Assembly (NCBI GenBank): GCA_016207405.1
Contig: JACQPQ010000058.1
Span: 1-38,108, forward strand
Reading direction: 5' to 3'
DNA length: 38,108 nt
Source of the DNA: Gammaproteobacteria bacterium
Lineage (GTDB): Bacteria; Pseudomonadota; Gammaproteobacteria; JACQPQ01
Every line of letters begins with the position of its first letter. Positions within the stretch are counted from its first letter, which is position 1. The position numbers and the translations under genes are program-made. This document shows positions 35,202 through 38,108 of this stretch, one piece after another. A model generated the notes under the pieces. That model was not told the origin of the DNA and did not search any database. It was given only the letters and a program-made list of their open reading frames with translations.

Positions 35202-37399
35202 TGTCGATGAGAAGCATATTTACCCACAAGCTCAAAGTCGATCTTCCGCGCTTCTAAGTCAATACGACTTACTTTTACTCTCACCCGCTCTCCAAGATGA
35301 TATGTGTGGCCGGTTCGCTCACCTTGCAGCCTTTGGCGTTTTGGATCAAAGCGGTAATAATCTTTTTTTAAGGAGGAAACATGCACGAGACCGTCCACAA
35401 GGAGTTTATCAAGCTCTACAAAAAGCCCAAAACCCGTCACGCTTGAAATCGTTCCATTGAATTCTTCGCCTACTTTTTCCAGCATATATTCACACTTAAA
35501 TCGATACAGCGCATCGCGAGTTGCATCATCCGAACGCCTTTCCGTCATCGAACAGTGTTCTCCAAAACGAATCATGTCGTTTTTGCTGTAATGAAAATTG
35601 CCATCTACTCCTTTTTGAAGCACATGATAAATGGCGCGATGAACGAGAAGATCGGGGTACCGCCGAATAGGAGAGGTAAAATGTGTATAGATTTTATAAG
35701 CCAATCCAAAATGGGGAGAGGCAACAGGAGAATAAACCGCTTGGTTTAAAGAACGGAGTAACATAATTTGAATCACATGCTGATCAGTTCTTCCCTCAAT
35801 TTGCTCGATCAATTTTTGATACGCCAGGGGAGAGGGCTTTTTACCCCCATCGAGTTTAAGTTCAAATTCCTTTAAGAAAGTTTGGAGTTGAGTCAGTTTA
35901 GTCGCTTCAGGATCGGGATGGATTCGATAGAGTGTCGGAACGTTATGTTTTTTAAGAAAATCTGCAGCGGCAACGTTCGCTGCGAGCATACACTCTTCAA
36001 TAAGGCGATGAGAGCCAAGGCGCGCGATAGGTACGATGTTTTCTATTTTATGATTTTTCCCAAATTTAATTTTGGTTTCAATGGTATCAAACTCCAGGGC
36101 ACCTCTTTCTTTCCGTCGTTCTAGCAGCTTGTGCTCAAGTGCATAAGCCGCTTTTAAGTGAGGCCATAACGCTTTGTAAGCGTGTGTCGTCGATTTTGGA
36201 TCTTTTTGCAGTCGGTCCACTTCTTCGTAGGTGAGTCTTGCTTTTGAACAAATGACTGCGGGATAAAAGCGATAGGCTGTCCGCTCTCCTTTTTTATTTA
36301 TTTTAAGTTCTGAGACAAGACACAATCGGTCCACCTGTGGCTTTAAAGAGCAAAGATGATTGGAGAGCTCTTCCGGCAGCATGGGAATAACGCGCTCTGG
36401 AAAGTAAGTCGAATTGCCGCGCGTAAGGGCTTCTTGGTCTAGCTCGTCTTGCGGTTTAACGTAGTAGCTGACGTCTGCAATGGCAACATAAAGAGTCCAG
36501 TCTCCCTTTTTGTCTTCTTCACAATAGATGGCATCGTCAAAGTCTTTCGCATCCGCCCCATCAATGGTAACAAAAGGGAGTTTTCGCAAGTCCGTACGAT
36601 TTTTAAGGTCGTGCCGCGTTATTTTCTGAGGTAATTTTTGGACGGCGGTTTTAGCTGCCTCTTGCCATTCATAAGGGATATTATGAGAGCGAATGGAAAT
36701 ATCGATTTCCATTCCAGGTAAGGCCTTGTCACCTAAAATTTCTATAATTTTGCCAATAGGAAGTGTCCGTTTGGTAGGATAGGCCGTAATTTCCGCGACG
36801 ACGATTTGTCCAGATTGAGCGTTTTGGGCACATTCCAAAGGAATTAAAATATCTTGATGGATGCGCTTGTTATCGGGCTCTACAAAACCAACACCGCCCT
36901 CGATAAAATAACGCCCAACCACCCGTTTGACTTTTCGTTCCAGCACGTCAACGAGGGAACCTTCTTTTTTTCCTTTTTTGCTACTGCCTGAAATTCGGAC
37001 GATAACACGGTCCTCGTGCAGCAAAGAACGCATTTCTCGGGGGGATAAAAACACTTCCGCGGTTTTATCATCGGAAATCACAAAACCAAAACCTTCTGGG
37101 TGGCCGATAAGGGTTCCACGAACCAAATTCATTTTGTCGATCAGGCCGTAATCGCCTTTTCGATTGCGGATGAGCTGACCATCGCGTTCCATTGCTGTCA
37201 ACCGTCGAAAAAGAGCTTCTTTTTGTTCAGGCTCTAACAAATAGAGTTCAGAGACGAGCTGTTCCTTTGTCGCGGGCTGGCCTCTTTTATGAAGCCAGTT
37301 GAGAATATATTCTCGGCTTGGAATGGGGTTAGGGTATTTTTCCGATTCCCGGTCAGAAAAAGGATCGTTGTGTTTGGTTTGCCATTTCATATGAATCAT
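35198..37399 (-). CDS. rnr: Exoribonuclease RNase R
   Basis: RNase R degrades structured RNA 3' to 5' and acts in rRNA quality control and trans-translation. The 733-aa product (E. coli 813) has the N-terminal helix-turn-helix region with YPNPIPSREYILNWL, cold-shock domains, the RNB catalytic core (TIDGADAKDFDDAIYCEE, with HPDPEATKL and the SPIRRYPDLLVHRAI motif) and a C-terminal S1 domain (FNGTISSVTGFGLFVELDK). The lysine-rich tail of E. coli RNase R is nearly absent, which accounts for much of the shorter length. ATG 37399 or 37390 may be the start; neither has a strong ribosome binding site. It heads rnr-rlmB-rocF. Confidence 0.96.
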   Translation of the reverse strand: MIHMKWQTKHNDPFSDRESEKYPNPIPSREYILNWLHKRGQPATKEQLVSELYLLEPEQKEALFRRLTAMERDGQLIRNRKGDYGLIDKMNLVRGTLIGHPEGFGFVISDDKTAEVFLSPREMRSLLHEDRVIVRISGSSKKGKKEGSLVDVLERKVKRVVGRYFIEGGVGFVEPDNKRIHQDILIPLECAQNAQSGQIVVAEITAYPTKRTLPIGKIIEILGDKALPGMEIDISIRSHNIPYEWQEAAKTAVQKLPQKITRHDLKNRTDLRKLPFVTIDGADAKDFDDAIYCEEDKKGDWTLYVAIADVSYYVKPQDELDQEALTRGNSTYFPERVIPMLPEELSNHLCSLKPQVDRLCLVSELKINKKGERTAYRFYPAVICSKARLTYEEVDRLQKDPKSTTHAYKALWPHLKAAYALEHKLLERRKERGALEFDTIETKIKFGKNHKIENIVPIARLGSHRLIEECMLAANVAAADFLKKHNVPTLYRIHPDPEATKLTQLQTFLKEFELKLDGGKKPSPLAYQKLIEQIEGRTDQHVIQIMLLRSLNQAVYSPVASPHFGLAYKIYTHFTSPIRRYPDLLVHRAIYHVLQKGVDGNFHYSKNDMIRFGEHCSMTERRSDDATRDALYRFKCEYMLEKVGEEFNGTISSVTGFGLFVELDKLLVDGLVHVSSLKKDYYRFDPKRQRLQGERTGHTYHLGERVRVKVSRIDLEARKIDFELVGKYASHRQ

Positions 37400-37496
37400 T
37401 ATGAAAAATCATAGCATACTCAAACGGGTGCTTTCACGCTGTAAAAACCATAGCGTTTTAAGTAAAAATCATTAAAATAAGCAGCAGTTTATTGTC

Positions 37497-37528
37497 GCTG
37501 CGGTACAGAAAGCAATTAAAACCGCAGC
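37497..37528. other. Hairpin upstream of the small membrane protein gene
   Basis: GCTGCGGT (37497-37504) and ACCGCAGC (37521-37528) form a perfect 8-bp stem with a 16-base loop, followed by ATTTTCC. It may be a leader structure of the downstream gene; no known RNA family is recognised. Confidence 0.5.
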
Positions 37529-37555
37529 ATTTTCCTTCTACCTTCTGAGTATTTC

Positions 37556-37579
37556 CCGCTATTTCATTTCGCATAGCGG
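37556..37579. other. Second leader hairpin
   Basis: CCGCTAT (37556-37562) and ATAGCGG (37573-37579) form a perfect 7-bp stem with a 10-base loop, ending 16 bases before the GGAGG of the next gene. Confidence 0.5.
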
Positions 37580-37608
37580 AAGAAGTGCTCATTTTGGAGG
37601 TTATATCA

Positions 37609-37953
37609 ATGTCTATAGCCAAAAAGGCCCTCTTTTGGGCCGGCTATTTTATAGTGGTGGGGCTAATTAGCACCACCACGGGGATAATCGGAGGGATGAT
37701 GGCCATCGGGCTATCCCCCTGGATTGGAAAACTAGGACTCCTCGTGGGGTTCCTGATGGCAGCGGTACCCTACTTTTGGTTTCTGGTGGCATTCCCCATT
37801 TTTCAATTCTACCTAGATACCCAACCCTGGGTGTCCAGGGTGGAGTTCTATACTGGGGAAGGTATTTGTGGCTTGGATGAGGAATGGGCTTTTCTCATCT
37901 CTGTTACAACCCCAGGCCTCGTTTGGGCCATCCTCTATGGGTGGCTATTGTAG
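37609..37953 (+). CDS. Small membrane protein, unknown function
   Basis: I do not recognise this 114-aa protein. It has three hydrophobic segments (about residues 7-34, 42-70 and 94-113), the second two joined by a short polar loop with FYTGEGICGLDEEW, and it ends with WLL. ATG 37609 has GGAGG eight bases upstream (37596-37600); an in-frame GTG at 37585 precedes that site and is rejected. The gene looks richer in G+C and C-ending codons than its neighbours, and it is bracketed by hairpins on both sides, which suggests a separately acquired single-gene unit (inference). It diverges from rnr. Confidence 0.65.
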   Translation: MSIAKKALFWAGYFIVVGLISTTTGIIGGMMAIGLSPWIGKLGLLVGFLMAAVPYFWFLVAFPIFQFYLDTQPWVSRVEFYTGEGICGLDEEWAFLISVTTPGLVWAILYGWLL

Positions 37954-38030
37954 AAACCCCGCGACAGTGATTGCGGGCACACTTCGAAACCCTGCTGCCG
38001 TGGCTTGCTTGACCACAGCGGCGGGGTTTC
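37953..38030 (+). terminator. Large GC-rich stem-loop region after the membrane protein gene
   Basis: GAAACCCCGC (37953-37962) pairs with GCGGGGTTTC (38021-38030). Alternatively GAAACCCTGCTGCCGTGG (from 37985) pairs with the same 3' arm with two G:T pairs and one mismatch. Two exclusive folds share one arm. No long T tract follows, so a simple intrinsic terminator is not certain. Confidence 0.55.
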
Positions 38031-38092
38031 GCGGTTTCAAATCAATGAAAGCGGACCGAATTAGCTTGATAATAAAGATTATCACGCTTTTG

Positions 38093-38108
38093 CCCCTAAC
38101 CCCTAACC
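38093..38108. repeat. Heptamer array (CCCCTAA) at the right edge
   Basis: Two perfect CCCCTAA units and CC run into the end of the window, in the same orientation as the array at 1-23. The stretch 38031-38092 shows no gene. Confidence 0.9.

Overview
The window reads as a gammaproteobacterial chromosome segment (roughly mid-40s % GC by eye, not computed). Almost every gene is a housekeeping gene in a classical gammaproteobacterial neighbourhood: lgt-thyA-folA, mlaFED, mreBCD-yhdP, aroA-cmk-rpsA-ihfB-lapB, metY(tRNA-fMet)-rimP-nusA-infB-rbfA-truB-rpsO-pnp, and rnr-rlmB. A Legionellales/Coxiella-like lineage is plausible (long-form TrpRS, class-II-type AroA motif, arginase, compact operons with 4-bp overlaps), but this is inference and not proven by the sequence. 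Both ends of the window are arrays of the same 7-bp repeat (CCCCTAA), as expected if an assembly contig broke at a dispersed repeat.

Layout. 1-7011 (+): TSUP permease, lgt, thyA (overlapping lgt by 83 bp), folA, mlaF-mlaE-mlaD without mlaC/mlaB, then ccmF. 7054-7578 (-): ccmG, convergent with ccmF across a palindrome. 7775-8050 (+): a small secreted four-cysteine protein with its own promoter. 8205-14414 (-): mreB-mreC-mreD-yhdP, with mreC apparently starting at an ATA codon. 14612-14785 (+): a 57-aa signal-peptide protein with a strong terminator. 14891-18575 (+): aroA-cmk-rpsA; 18673-21359 (+): ihfB-lapB-trpS. 21356-24840 (-): purM-pduO-ccmH-trpE. 24853-33155 (+): promoter, initiator tRNA, a 90-bp perfect inverted repeat, a terminator, then rimP-nusA-infB-rbfA-truB-rpsO-pnp. 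33156-33504: relic of a higBA-type toxin-antitoxin module. 33505-37399 (-): rnr-rlmB-rocF. 37609-37953 (+): an unrecognised small membrane protein between hairpins.

Functionally the segment covers envelope biogenesis (lgt, mla, yhdP, mreBCD, lapB), cytochrome c maturation split over three places (ccmF, ccmG, ccmH), thymidylate/folate synthesis, chorismate and tryptophan metabolism (aroA, trpE, trpS), purine synthesis (purM), the translation/RNA-decay operon, and the exoribonucleases PNPase and RNase R.

The most unusual signal is a family of degenerate 7-bp direct repeats (TTAGGGG / TTTAGGG / TTTAGGA and complements) sitting exactly at gene junctions. In at least eight genes (mlaF, mlaD, yhdP, mreC, ccmH, purM, rimP, rlmB) the stop codon lies inside or against such an array. 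Because 7 is not a multiple of 3 and the unit carries TAG/TAA on both strands, three units close all six reading frames. In the G-rich orientation the repeat also resembles a Shine-Dalgarno sequence for the next gene.
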